Positions 46,219 through 58,677 of a stretch of DNA of 64,000 nucleotides are shown piece after piece. The first letter of the stretch is position 1. Each line of letters begins with the position of its first letter. This DNA is from Phanerodontia chrysosporium. Its lineage: Eukaryota; Basidiomycota; Agaricomycetes; Polyporales; Phanerochaetaceae. The translations under genes and the position numbers were made by a program. The stretch is from contig MJGA01000003.1 in NCBI GenBank assembly GCA_001910725.1, positions 806,001-870,000 on the forward strand. Reading direction: 5' to 3'. The notes below the pieces were generated by a model. The model was not told the DNA's origin, searched no databases, and saw only the letters and a list, made by a program, of their open reading frames with translations.

Positions 46219-48240
46219 ATGAACCGGACGACTAGCAATGCCGACGCCCAGGTCAAGCTGCAGGCCTGCGACTCACCGAAGCAGCACCCCGCAGAATTCG
46301 ACAGAGACCAGAGTGATCTCCAGACGCTGCAGGCAGAGGAGAACCCATGCAACCGTGCGTCCGCTAGGTGTCCCTCGCGTATCCGCTCTGACGTTCTGCC
46401 AGAATGCTCGATAAACGAAAAGTCGCAGCAGGATGAACAGGGCGCCGCGCAGGAGAAGCCGTACAGTGTCTACACCAAGCGGGAGAAATGGCTCATTGTC
46501 GTCATTGCGTCAATAGCCGGGGTGTTCAGGTTCGTGGCCCGCGACTTGGCAGCGAGTATGCGCTCACCCGTAACTGCAGTCCTCTCACGGCGAACATCTA
46601 CTTCCCTGCTATACCCACTCTGTCCAAGGCCTTCCATGAGTCTGTCGAGCTCATAAACTTGACGGTCACCATGTACATGGTGCTGCAGGGCATCTGTACG
46701 TGCTTAGGGTTCCCCGCTGGTCCGCTCGCTTACACATGTCTCAGCACCCATGTTCTGGGGAACACTGGCCGACCGCTGGGGAAGACGACCCATGTTCATG
46801 GCCTGCATGCTCGTCCTTGCGCTAGCATGTGTTGGCCTTGCCCTTGTGCCCACGAACGCGTACTGGTTGCTTATGCTGCTTCGCTGTCTACAAGCCGCTG
46901 GATCCGCAAGTACCATTGCGCTCGGTGCGGGAGTGATCGCAGACATTGCCGAGCGTTCTGAGCGTGGCGGCTTCTTTGGGCTGTACAGCCTAGGGCCCAT
47001 GGTACGTCAGCGACTACATGATTGTGTACCGGAGCTCAATGACATGTGCCCAGGTCGGTCCATGTCTCGGACCCGTCATTGGTGGTGCCCTGTCGCAAGG
47101 ACTAGGCTGGAGGTGCGTCACGCGACCTTCGCACGGAGCATACATTGACATGAAGCACCGCTTAGATCCATATTCTGGTTCTTGTGCATCGGCTCCGCAC
47201 TCTGTTTCGTCGTAATGCTTCTGTATGCACCCTCCACTCTCGCTCCATGCTATTTGCTCACATTCTGCTCAGCATACTCCCCGAAACTTTGCGATCCCTC
47301 GTCGGCGACGGCAGCATCAAGCCACACCCCTTCTGGCGGCCTCTGCTCCCTATCATCGGCCGCGGGAGAGTGGGCGCGAACACGACCGACCGCCCTCCGA
47401 AGCGCCCCTTCCAGAACCCGCTGCGGCTGTTTCTGTACCCAGACGTCACGATCCTGCTCTTCTACAACGCAGTTCTGTATGCGGTCTTCTACGGCGTGAC
47501 CGCGTCGATCTCGACGCTCTTCAGCGAGACGTACCCGTATTTGACTGAGACGGACATCGGCCTGTGCTTCTCGCGATCGGCGGCGGTATGCTCTTTGGCA
47601 GCTGGATCAATGGCACCGTGCTCGACCGCGAGTACCAGCGCGTGCGCCGCACGCTCGAGCGCAAGGCGCGCGAAGACCCGAGTCGAAGATCAAGGCCGAG
47701 GACGTGACCAAGGACGAGAACTTCCCAATAGAATACGCGCGGTTTCGCACGATGCCTGCGTATTTCGTAGTGTACGTCGGGTGTTGTGCAGGGTACGGGT
47801 GGTGCCTGCAGAATAAGGTCAACCTTGCGGGCCGTTGATCTTGCAAATTATCAGTGAGTGGCTTGTCGCTCCTCGCTCTTGTCATAACGCTTACGGTCGT
47901 GGTCGTGTAGTTGGATACGCGATCGTTTCCATAATGAATACGACGCAAACTCTGATCGTCGATTTGTTGCCCAACCAAGGGTCCTCTGTCACAGCATGTG
48001 TATGTTCATATCTCGCTCTTGATCTCCAAGACTTCTCTAATCATCATGCAGAATAACCTTGTCCGCTGCTCATTCGGTGCCGCATGCGTGTCCGTTATCG
48101 ACTTAATCATCCGGGCGATCGGGGTCGGTTGGACCTACGTACTGCTTGCAGGACTGTGTGTTCTTGTTGGACCATTAATGTTCGTCATCATGTATATTGG
48201 CCCGCGATTTAGGGCCAGACGTAGAACTCGGCAGACATGA
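46219..48240 (+). CDS. MFS transporter, DHA1 drug:H+ antiporter, Qdr-like
   Basis: Twelve-helix major-facilitator transporter of the DHA1 class, similar in layout to yeast Qdr/Aqr1 exporters. ATG at 46219 with a hydrophilic 85-residue N terminus, then TKREKWLIVVIASIAGVF, PLTANIYFPAIPTLSKAFH and the loop 2-3 signature GTLADRWGRRPMFMA. The antiporter motif C region is VGPCLGPVIGGALSQGLGWR. The long central loop follows the sixth helix (PETLRSLVGDGSIKPHPF...). The later helices include ITNTTQ-like NTTQTLIVDLLPNQGSSVTA, ending FVIMYIGPRFRARRRTRQT. Two breaks in the second half: about 47568-47573 (before LAIGGGMLFGSWINGT) and about 47678-47682 (before SKIKAEDVTKDENFP). Each fits one missing base. 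About seven introns. Stop at 48238-48240. Confidence 0.87.
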
Positions 48241-48464
48241 ACCATCATTATGCACTTCATGACCTGTACTTTGTACATTAGAGCTATCCTTATAATAGAG
48301 CACTATTGCGTTCTTCTTCTCGCAGCTTGCTTTCCTACTTCTACAACATTGGACTATAATATGCTGACGGTGATACATGAACAATCAATTGACGAAGGTC
48401 TGAAATCCAGAAAATGCTGCCTCGAGGAATGCGAAATCCTTGCCGCACAGCATACTGTAGAGTA

Positions 48465-51400
48465 TTACCGCGGATCGTGAGGTTGGCGAGGGTCGCCGCG
48501 GGGAGGATGCGGGGGATAGGGCATGTTGGCCGCCTGTTGCATGGAAGGATCCTGCTGCATCATGAACTCAGGGGATATCTGGCCGGCGTCGAAGCCGAAC
48601 AGTGAGTTAGGCAGACCGGTGAACGGCGAGACGAGCTGGCCAGCCTGATATTGCCCGTAGTCCGTTGGGTAGCTCTGGCTTACCCCTGGACCGGCTAGCG
48701 GCGGCCACCACTCGTAGCTGGGAACATAGGATGGGCCAGGGCTCGAACTGGTCATGCCGTAAGGACTCAGCCCAGAAGACATGCCTCCACCCGCACCGCT
48801 CATGCTGCCACCTGCCCCACTTCCGCTTGCAACTGGCTGTAGGTGGTATGGCTGCGGTATGAACACGCCTTGAGGCATCTCCACGCCGAGAGCTTCCTCT
48901 GCTCTGCGCTTCGGCCGACCAGCCGTCTCGCTCAAGGCGGTGAGATCATCCATCTGCACCTTTGCGCCCTTGAGTAGGTTCCTGACACGCGTGGTGGCCG
49001 GCCAGACATCCTGAAGTATGTTTTGAGCATCCTGCGACGCAGGTGTTTGACATTCTACCCACCTGCATTTCCTCAAGAGCGTGAATACACTGGAGAAGCC
49101 CAATCGTAGCTTGCGTATCCCGAGGTTGGCGGTTGACTACAGTGTGCTGTTAGTTTGTGACGCCATTCATAAGGTACGGCAGTACGAACGTGTCAAGATA
49201 TGCATAATGCTAGCAATCTCCTTGAGCCCATCGAACATTCCAGTATAGGGAGAGTACATACCCTGCACATTGCAGAAACACCGAAAGGAACGGCGGACTG
49301 CGTTTGAGCCCAAACGTCTCGTGGAAGGTCATGACTAAAGCGAAGACAGGTAAACGCTCCGAGTCCCGGGATCGAGGCCAGCGAAACTTACTGATAGAGC
49401 TGATTTTCGCAGCCGCACCTCGGCAAACGTCGAAGCACTTCGCATGAACAGGGTCGTGGTCTTGATCGTCGTTACGAACTCGGATGCTGAGGGACAGTCA
49501 GGTGTGAAACAATTGCAGAACCACCGCCACTCACAATGCACGGTAAAGCAACAACAACGATGTGTAGTACTCCGCGTGTAGAACGAGAACATGAGGGGGA
49601 GGCTGCACACGACTGCCGGATTCGTGATAACGCAGATCGTCTGGCAACTCGATCATCCATGTATGGAGTGCCGATTCCAGCTGGTCGAGCAGCTGTCGAC
49701 GAGGGATATCCATGGACCACTTCACGGGGTATACCTTCGACATGATCTCGCTCATGATGAACGCTGATGCAAGTGTCAGCTGCTGCAAGCTGTGAAGAGA
49801 ACAAACCTACAAAGCTTGCACTGGGCACGGAAACATGTCATGATATGTCCGGCCATAGGAACGAAGTTGGGGCCTAGTGAGTCGCGAGGATATGGCTTCC
49901 AGAGCTCTTGGTCTTCGTTCTAACGAAGTCATCAGTTAACATTCAAAAGTCTGTGCCAATACATACCAAATCGAGATCAGGTGGCGGCGTGTCGAAGTCG
50001 CCTTTCTTGTACATCACTGGACGTCCTGCAGACATAATTGTCAGAATTGCCAGGCGATACCAGCGAACAAGTGAATTGCAGGTGCTTACCAAGCCATACT
50101 GCAGAACATCTTGCATACGATCAATACAAACGTCTTGAGGTCGTCTTAGACAAACTTACTTGTCGGCGATGCAGCATGCCCACCAAATCTGCCTGCGAAT
50201 TTGCTTTTCGACGGGCGTGAATATGTCATTGCCTTGGCCATCCTTCCATTTGTCAGCGTCCCTGTTCATCCCAAGGTCGATAGCCTGCACGACCTCTGTC
50301 AGCCTGATAATGTAATTTAGCGGGGGCACGCTCACAATTCGACAGCCCATGCCTGGCGTAGACATCTCAGTATGATGCATCCAACCAACACGATATGTAC
50401 ACGATCCACTCACCAATCCACAACCAACCCTGCGCCGCGGCACCTGCAGTGTGGTCAGCCTCTGAAATCATCGAAAAATGGGAAACATACCGATTCCAAA
50501 TTCTCGAATGCCCAACAATAGAAGTGCTTGGCAGACTGAAGGCCTATTGTCTTCGTACAAGGTATCTTGCGACCGAGACATCAGCGTCAGTATTTCTGCT
50601 GGTCGGTTGTAAGGCTCACTAAGCAATCTTCGGGCATCCGTAGCGAATTGATCTCCTGCCCTTGATTTATCCCCTCCGTCGGCAAATTCGTCTGGCGCAT
50701 ACCTCGCAGCAAAGGCGAACATTGCGAGCAGCAGCAATTTGGTCACGGACTGCATGGGCTCCCGTCGATTACCTGGACGAGGTACATCGATGCTCCTGTT
50801 CCCCAAATGATCCAGGTGAGCGGGTTGTAGACATATCGAGTTCTCTTACCCACCGCTCGTGATATGCGGCAAGGAAGCTGGCCTTATGAATGATTGGGAA
50901 GTAATGGTGCACGTAAGTGAAGTACAATGTGATGAGGTGGTCCTGTGTGGCAATATCAGGGAGCTTGACTCGGCTGTTGACTTGCTCGAATGAAAGACAA
51001 TGACAGTCATCGTCCAACTGAGGCCGTGGCATGTTGAATTTCCTGGTACCAGAGTTGAGTGCATGAGGAGTATGCGCTGCATGGAGGGACTGACCATATG
51101 CCATTTTCTTTCGCCTGACTATCATCGGTGCGATCGCTCGCAGCTAGTAGGTGAAGCCTGCGGAACGTCCGTGGTACCGGAACTACTTGCTCGTAAGTAC
51201 GTTATGCGGTTTGTGACCATGAATATATGCGCACCTCTTGATTGCTATCAACTGATAGGTGCCCAAGAGCGTCGACAGCTTCGTCATACTGATCTTCTTC
51301 GTATATTTCTTCGCAAATTCTCAGTAATTCTCATCCTCCGACGTCAACAAATAACTAACCGGGTGGTTCTTGTCGTTGTTGCGTATGCATTGCGGTCAGA

Positions 51401-52433
51401 CTAGGTCCCTCCAGCCTTCGTCGTCTGCGAGAAGGTTCACCTTCTGCGGCAGGTATGCTTCTCGTGGTCGATACAGGGCTTGGCTGACTGGAAGACCAAT
51501 CCCCATATCTGCCTTGGTCGGACGGCACGTTCGAGAAAGGTGTCGCAGGCGAATTGTAGACCGGTGTGCCAGAGAGACGACGATACAATTGCTCTTGCCA
51601 TTCCACCGTTGGTGGAGCTGACATCGCTGTATCTATAATAGAGTGTGAGGAAAACCGGCAGATGGATAGATAATTCCTGAGTTATCTCACCTTGACTAGA
51701 GACAATCTCCCTCGTCTGTCGTGACTGGCGCTTGGCACGACTGTCTTCGCTCATACCCGACTGTGTCATGATTGTATTATATAGCCCTCGCCCCCCTGTT
51801 GCATGCGTCCGATGGAGCCCTGATGTAGGATGAGAAAATGCGGAAAAGTGAGGCTCTATCACGTACATATGGCCCACCTTCGACTCTGTCCAGGATCGTA
51901 CGCGCAAGGTGATCCTGGCGAAGATCCGTGATGATGTCGCGAGCCCGAGGCGAGGCCATAATTGTAGCCAGTATGCATTCAACCTGATGCCATCGCTGCT
52001 CTATCGCATGGATATAGCCCTTTGGCGGACCGCGTTTGAAGCTCGGTCCTGAAAGATACTATTTGAGTATACCATGATTGGGCAAGCGTGGATTATAAGC
52101 AAACCTTGGAAAGTACAAGCTGAACCATTGAAACAACGCGTCAGTGTGATGCATACATGAGCCAATTGGGACGCGTACGAGTTCCCGCTGCGACACAGTT
52201 TCTGCATCTGTCACCGTCTGTACCCTCGCACCGGCTCTTGATCTTGCGACACCTGTCGCATGCTGGTTACGCCAACACGCGTGAGTCAAGTCGCGGAAAT
52301 CGGACAAAGTAAAGGTACCTCGCGTGCCTCTCCTAGACTGCGCAGCGGCGGATCTGCTCGACGGACCGGGCTCGCTGCCAGGCTCTTCCTCGGAGGGGGC
52401 TCTCCCCGGGTGCAAAGAACTGGTGTCGGACAT
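48465..52433 (-). CDS. Zn2Cys6 fungal-specific transcription factor
   Basis: Binuclear zinc-cluster transcription factor. ATG at 52433 (MSDTSSLHPGRAPSEEEPGS). After an intron the cluster reads CDRCRKIKSRCEGTDGDRC then RNC, spacing C-x2-C-x6-C-x7-C-x2-C. Introns join it to PCTFQGPSFKRGPPKGYIH and AIEQRWHQVECILATIM, the dimerisation and linker region. The middle-homology domain begins LPDIATQDHLITLYFTYVHH (FPIIHKASFLAAYHERW) and runs through LLLAMFAFAARYAPDEFAD and QALLLLGIREFGI. The C terminus is Gly/Ser/Pro/Gln-rich (about 48470-48880), resembling an activation region. More than ten introns. Stop at 48465-48467. The gene diverges from REV7; the target pathway cannot be told from sequence, although two exporter genes of the DHA1 class lie on either side. 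Confidence 0.88.
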
Positions 52434-52677
52434 GGCTGTTTATGCGCTCTGCTGGAAACTGAGGCTGGTGGTGGCTAAGGGAGAGGTTGGGAGGTCATAA
52501 GTGCTCTCTGGCTGGTGCGTGAGCTTGTTCGAGACTCCGGCCTGACATCATCCATTGCCTCCTCTGTTCAATTCCCCAGTTAGGAAATGGAGGTGTTTGT
52601 GGAGCTGCCACGTGGATTTACCGTCGCCCTTAATCACTGACTTTCCTTTTCAAGTTATTGTAATCACACTCTCTCCC

Positions 52678-53753
52678 ATGGAGGACGAACCTCTCACCTT
52701 TAATCGTAAGTCGGGGGTCAGTGATATAGCTCAGCTTGACCTGCGGCTGATGCGCAGCAGAGGCTATACAGGGGGTCGCAGAATTTAGTACGAATTCAAC
52801 CCCGTTGATCGCCACGCACGACTGAGCTCACAGTTTGCAGTCGAAGTTGCCATACATACCATCCTTTACGTGCGCCGTGTGTATCCAGCCGACCTGTTCA
52901 CAAGACGAAAGAAGTATGATACCCCTGTGTATCAATCGCGCCACCCTGCGTTGAATGAATACATCTCCGGAGCGGTCAAAGCAGTCGCAGACGAGCTGGC
53001 CACCGTAAGTCCAAGTATGTGCCTCTGGATACGCGAGCTCCTGAGGAGCCTTTGGCAGGGAAATGTGGATAAGATTGTAGTCCTGATCAAGAACAAAGAC
53101 GACGTGGCTCTCGAGCGATACGTCTTCGCGGTCCAAAACATGATCCACGTCGAAGCATATAACAGGGATACGAGGTGTGGTGTTGATGTGTTGCCCGGCG
53201 GGCATTTCTTGCTGACGATCAAACAGTGTGCTAGGCGCAATGACCCCGTCAGCTCTAGGCCAATATTTCAGAGCATTTATGGTGAAGCTGTCTCTGCTAG
53301 AGACTCAACTAGGACAATTGTCTCTTGGCGGTGTGTCAGCCACCTGCCGTCAATTTGCAGTCTCTCGGCTGATGCACCTTGCAGATGACGGAAGTTTCGC
53401 AATCGTCATAGAGTTGCAAGACGACAAAGCTCCAACCGTTTCACAAGGGAAGGTGAGGGCATCCAGACTACACAATGGCTCCGCAGAATGACAGGTCCTG
53501 GCACAGGATCCTCCACCTTGGGTACCCGCAATAACGCCACATACGACTCGTGGAGTGTCAGATCGCGCCGAGCTGCATACGGTTCGTACAGTGGAAACAG
53601 GAATTATCAATGTAAGCGCGTCATACCTTGACTCGAAGTGCATGATTCGCATTCACACGCTTCCTGGGTTAGCTTTCTTTAATGGTACAGGAGTCGGAAG
53701 CCAAAATGACAATCCAGAAGGGACGGGATAAAGGTAAACAGCGGGCTGCATAG
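52678..53753 (+). CDS. REV7: REV7/MAD2L2-like HORMA protein
   Basis: HORMA-domain subunit of DNA polymerase zeta, used in translesion synthesis. ATG at 52678 (MEDEPLTFN). A 135-nt intron (donor 52709, acceptor about 52843) gives LEVAIHTILYVRRVYPADLF directly, matching the family start. Then FTRRKKYDTPVYQSRHPALN, EYISGAVKAVADEL, and after an intron NVDKIVVLIKNKDDVALERY. The later core reads MTPSALGQYFRAFMVKLSLL and DGSFAIVIELQDDKAP. The end is VLAQDPPPWVPAITPHTT, TVRTVETGIIN and, after a last intron, ESEAKMTIQKGRDKGKQRAA. Stop at 53751-53753. All joins in frame. The HORMA safety-belt segment and a seat-belt C terminus are present. Other HORMA families (MAD2, HOP1) fit worse. Confidence 0.88.
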
Positions 53754-53947
53754 GCATATTGCACGCCTGTCAGTGGGCCAGACCAACATGAAGATATATG
53801 CAACATGATCCAAATGTTATACAATACACAACGGTGTCATACTGATGTCCTCAGTAGATAACATACTAAACGTCCACTCGTATGCGCTGGATGATAGGTA
53901 TGATTCTCTCCCATTCTTCCATGGCCTTCGAGAAGCAGTTAGCGACA

Positions 53948-55656
53948 TTACGCTTCATGGAGTTGCAAACGCTGACTCACGGCTTTGTAGAACTCGATCT
54001 GCCCATCAGCAAGGTTCCCGAGCATCTCCTTCATTTCCGCCTCCTTTGCATATTGGAAGGCCTTCTGCTCGCGAAGTGTCGCCTCACTGAACGAGTCTGA
54101 CGTATCGTGCGCCAAAGAGACCGCCTCCTGCAGCTCCTTGATCTTTCCATCTAGCTTTCGCATCTTCTCCACCCGGGACCGATCGTCGTCTGCGCCGCGC
54201 AAGGCATCGACCTTATCCTTCAGGTACGCCCCGAGACCGAGGCCCGTGCTGCCTGCGCGGCCGCTGATGACGGCGGCGAGTCTGTCGCGTTCTTGCGTAA
54301 GATTCGACAGGTAGTCTGAAAGGTCTTCGAAATCCATCTGCTTCTGGTCTCGAAGCTTCAGCACAGCTCGATTAGCGTGAGAATATTGAAGCAAGGAGTG
54401 TAGGTGAATCAAGAAAGGGTCCGTGGTAGTTTGCGTCTGTAGAGAATGTCAGCGCATCTCAACAATGTAGCGCATTCAACAGACTTACCAAATGACGAAG
54501 CAGGGCGGAGAATTCGAGAAGGGTATTGGAGAAGTGATTGAGAGGATCTGTGATCCCAGACTCCAGGAAACCCAGTCCTTGGACGGCGATCGCGAGGTCG
54601 TGGTAGTCTCCCGTAAGATCTTCCCCAAGCACGGCCCCGCCATCTCTTCAGCCTCAGACTTCAATGCCGCGAGCACAATGTTGAGCACTCACCGTTAGTC
54701 CTGTTTCGCACCCGGTTCCAGAGCCGCTCGCTGAGCACGATGCCGTCCTCAAACTTGTCAACGCTCTCGCGCATAGCAAGGAACCGCTCGTCCGGCTTGC
54801 GGACACGCGAGAAGGCGTTCAACAGCGTGTCAGATATACTGTCCATTACTCCAGAAGAGTGTTCCGGTCCTGGAGGGTGTGCAACGTGCTGGTGCATGTG
54901 GACATGCTGCGCGCCAACTTAGTGGGAGCCGCAGGGTCAAGGCAGTCGCACGACTCACCCATTCCGTAGACTCGAGGAAAGCACGGAGGAGGGGGTCCTC
55001 TGTAGTGTTGGATGCCTTGCTACACGTTGCAGGAATCGATGTAGACTGTCGTTCGGTTGTGTAAGAGTAAGCTAGAGCAACGGATATAGGACTGCGTACT
55101 CCTGCCGCCGCCGCTCCATGAACTCCGGACTGAAGCGATCGCCAGTGATGTATTCTAAAGGCAGCAATGAGCGGTTGAAGAATGCCATGTTAACCGATAG
55201 ACGTACCCATCCGGTGCTTGTCAGGTAGAGGCGGGACGACACATGCCGGGAAGTCCTTCACAAGGTGCTCTCTCAGGAACACGAAGTCGGTGAATCTCCT
55301 TCGCGAAGACGGGTTCGGCGTTGAGTATAACGAAAGATTAGTCTGATTGTACAGTGGTCATCGTCAGCATGTTCCATGCAGGCTGAACATCGCATACGCA
55401 CAGTCGCTGTCACCAGATATGAAACATATGCGTCCTTGGTCTCCGCGAGCTCCTTCACAGGATCCTTCACCGCAGTAATGAGGTATCCTGCCCACTTCGG
55501 GTCATTGGGTCCTTGCCCAGGTTCGCTCTCGGACGTGCTTTGCCTGAACCCAGGCCCTGAGGGCGCGGCCGACGACGGGCCAGCAACGTCATATCCCTGC
55601 GTCCCTGGCGACTCCCATGTTACACTGTCGAAGACGTCGTCGTCGTCGCCTAGCAT
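53948..55656 (-). CDS. SNX4: SNX4/ATG24-like sorting nexin (PX-BAR)
   Basis: PX-BAR sorting nexin of the Snx4/Atg24 type, acting in endosome-to-Golgi recycling and selective autophagy. ATG at 55656 (MLGDDDDVFDSVTWESPGTQ). The PX domain starts at KWAGYLITAVKDPVKELAE and continues over introns to LSLYSTP, SSRRRFTDFVFLREHLVKDF and ACVVPPLPDKHRM, with the phosphoinositide-binding Arg-Arg-Phe motif. Next SPEFMERRRQ and LRAFLESTEW. The BAR part includes DSISDTLLNAFSRVRKPDER, DYHDLAIAVQGLGFLESGI, LQYSHANRAVLKLRDQKQMD and EMKEMLGNLADGQIEFYKAV. Stop at 53948-53950. Six or so introns; no frame break found. Other PX-BAR proteins (VPS5, VPS17) lack this combination. Confidence 0.88.
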
Positions 55657-55969
55657 GGTTGTACGATTGTCAACGTCGGGTCAAGAAGCAGGATGGGACG
55701 GCGACGACTGCGGGAAGGAGGATAATGAGTGCGCGTGAACGAGCCGCAGCGCGCTAGTGGAAGCGCAGCCCGACTCAACTTTGATGCGCCCGACCAAGTA
55801 TGGAACGAGTCAGGGATACCTCCGAACTACGCCTTGATAATCATCAAGCTTGCGTGGGACAATGACGAACGCAATCCCCAATCGAACTCAGTGCAGATAT
55901 GCAGGTGACAGAATATTGTACACGGTAAGACGAGATATGCTCATGCAGGCCGAGATCTTCAATCCAAAC
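55657..55969. other. promoter region of SNX4 and 3' end of the DHA1 gene
   Basis: Short region upstream of SNX4. No gene supported. No obvious regulatory motif seen. Confidence 0.4.
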
Positions 55970-58146
55970 TCAATTCGCATACTTGCTCCAGGCCCTGATC
56001 CTCGCTCCGTACTTGTACCTACAGTGCCATAGAAAGCGTGAGAAGAGCAGATGAGAGCTGTAATTAGACCTACAGAATGAAGGGGATGGGATCATCGCAA
56101 CGGCGATGCCTCCAAGGACAGAACAGGCCTGGCCAACACCAAGGTTATGGAAGAAGGCTGAGGACCGTCGTCAGTACAGTTTTGTGTGGGGCAGATGCAT
56201 GACCTACCTGTACTGAACAGGGGAAATGCCGCCCCAACACAAGACCGGAATAGGTCGTTACCAGCGAGGATGGAGGCCACATAGCGTGGATAGCAATCGG
56301 ACAAGTAGCTGCGACGGCATACCTGTGAGCTCAGGAACGCTATGAAGTCGTTAGAACTTACTTGAGCGCAGCTTGGAAAAGCAGAAACGTGCCAGCCGCA
56401 AAGAAAGCGGAGCCAATGATAGGCACTATGAAGTTGATGCTCGAGAAGCTTGTCCAACCGAACCAGAACAGGGAGATGGGCAGTAGGATCGCGCCCACCA
56501 TGGCAACAGGTAAACGATTTTCCGGAATGAAGTCTGCAGCAAATTCGTAGTCAACCAGTGGTCAACGAGTAGTCAAACTACTTGGACATACTTTCTTCCC
56601 CATCCTTGAACATGGGTTTGATGACGTAGATAGCATATGGGGCGAAGACGGCGTATGTGATCCCTGCACCAACGAACAGACCCTAGGAGCCATGAATAAC
56701 GGGCAGGATAGATATCGCACATGACGAACGTACCAGGAACGCGAGACCATTCTGTCCGAGGTTGAAGCCGTGCATCTCCATAAACACCACGTTGAAAGAT
56801 GCAATGAAGACGTAGAGGATACCTGGAACGTAGTGATGAATGAATGCCGAAGTAGCATTAAAGAAGCCTACCGTAAGTCAGGGCCACATAGAGATTAAGG
56901 AAGAACACGATCGGCTCCCTCAGCGTCAGAACGAAAGGTCTGACCAAGGTCATCTGCGCGATCTCGCCGACGCTGATGTGCTGTGCATCGACTTCGCCCT
57001 GCGACTTCAAATTGGGGTTTCCAGTCAGGCGGCGAAGGCGAACGGCGCGACGATAGAGGATACTGTGCAGCGTTAAATCAGGACAAAAGGGAAATGGGAA
57101 CGTGCTCACGCTTGTGCGGATGTCTCGGGCAGAGTGAACGACAGCCAAGCCAGCGACCCCCGGATAGCCAGAGCAGAATCCAGATGGTCCACGGCCAGTT
57201 CTCCGCTTGGGCAGCGAATCCACCGAGCAACGGGCCAAGGACAGGCCCGCAGATGGCGGCAAGGCCCCATATTCCGATGACGACTGCGCGGTCCTCGGGA
57301 GCCCACATGTCTGCGACGCTCGCACCTCCAGTGGCCAAGGGTGGAGAGCCTACGAATCCTGCGAGGAAACGAAGCGGTAGAAGCGCGCCGAGATTCTTGG
57401 AGAGCGCCGTAGGCACTTGTACGCAGACGAAGATGAGCATCGCCAGAATGTAGACTGTTGTCCTCCCGAACTGTGGGATCTCAGAGAGCGGGCTGAGAAA
57501 CATGGGTCCAACGCCATAGCCGACGATGAAGAGGGTGAGGCCGAGAGTAGCAGCAACGTCCGAGACGCCAAACTGCTGCGCGAGCAGACCAATTCCAGGG
57601 GAGTAGATAGCAGAGCCGATGTAGATGCTAAAAGTCAATAGACAGATGTTGGCTGTCACGAAGCACCGCTTGAAGAACGACCACTATGGTGGGCTTATTA
57701 GCTGCAAGGCATCAGAGGTGGAGATTTTGGCGGCTTACGTTGCGGGGACATTCGGGGTCGTCTGGGCCGTACCAATCTACGATGTTGTTGTCTTCTGTGA
57801 CCGTTTCCTTCTGGGAAACTTTGCCTTTCTGTCCTTTCTCCAGGTCAACATTGTCTGATGAGGGCCTTGCGGTCGTCTGCGACGATGTTTCAGCGGTGCG
57901 ATTGTTGCCGTCGCTGTCTCTTTCCGAGCGCGAAGAGTCGACGACGGTCGCGGCGTCGGATCGTGTTTGAGAGGAAGCATCGGAATCGCCGCCTTGCTGC
58001 GTTGGTAGGTCCTGACAAGCCTTAGCATACTTTTCCGGGAGTACGAAGTCAGGCCGTTCTTCTGGGTGACGGAACAGCCGGCGTTCGGAGAGGAAGTAAA
58101 CGAGCGTGCCAAGGAACGAATCACGGACGACCGCTGGCACAGGCAT
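55970..58146 (-). CDS. MFS transporter, DHA1 class, Flr1/Tpo-like
   Basis: Second DHA1 transporter, of the multidrug/polyamine type (Flr1, Tpo). ATG at 58146 ([20 protein letters not shown]), followed by the class-typical [20 protein letters not shown], a Ser/Asp-rich linker and [13 protein letters not shown]. After an intron the helices start: [20 protein letters not shown]. Signatures: [60 protein letters not shown] and [19 protein letters not shown]. The C-terminal half has [42 protein letters not shown] and [20 protein letters not shown]. It ends [15 protein letters not shown]. Stop at 55970-55972. Breaks at about 57156-57162 (G run, before [13 protein letters not shown]) and about 56087-56090 (C run near the end) each fit one missing base. 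Its promoter is shared with the PTM1-like gene, now separated by a transposon. Confidence 0.88.
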
Positions 58147-58660
58147 CTTGAGGCCGGAGAGGGATGAGCGGGTAGAAGACAAACCAGGGCAAGCAAGGTT
58201 TCATAGAAGGCTTCATACCTGGCGGACTGAATAGCAGTCAGCCCGCGCCAGCCTCGATTGCTAGGGCAGATTGACTGCTACGGTCAGCCACAGGTGGCTT
58301 GCCTACGGATCCGCGAATCGTCTCCACAATCGAAGCGGAACGTCTTAATTCGCAAGAGGCGTGACTGGGTGGCATATTGAATGCGCGTCCCTCTGAAGCA
58401 CCACCGGGCGGGCCCTGTTGTTTCCCCCGCTGCCCAGATTTCCTGCGAGGTAGCAGACAAATGCCGTCAGGTCCTAGAGTAGGGAGAGTCCTACATACTC
58501 AGCACCTGCCTGGGTTCTGCGAAAGTGAGCGTTGTCCTAACCTTTTAGCTTGGCGAAATCGACAAGTCTCGCTCCAGGTTGCAATCACCGGTCGGGCGCC
58601 TGGTGACAGCAACGCACACGCGGGCGCTTGAGCGACCTCCCACTCATCCGCGTCCCACAG
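58147..58660. other. upstream region of the DHA1 transporter
   Basis: No gene supported. The interval is bounded on the right by the 8-bp target duplication of the transposon at 58661. Confidence 0.45.
58653..58660. repeat. left 8-bp target-site duplication
   Basis: TCCCACAG, identical to the 8 bases at 59386-59393. A length of 8 bp is the hallmark of hAT-superfamily insertion. Confidence 0.85.
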
Positions 58661-58677
58661 TAGTGTTGCGGAAGAAA
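58661..58677. repeat. left terminal inverted repeat
   Basis: TAGTGTTGCGGAAGAAA, the perfect reverse complement of 59369-59385. Confidence 0.92.
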
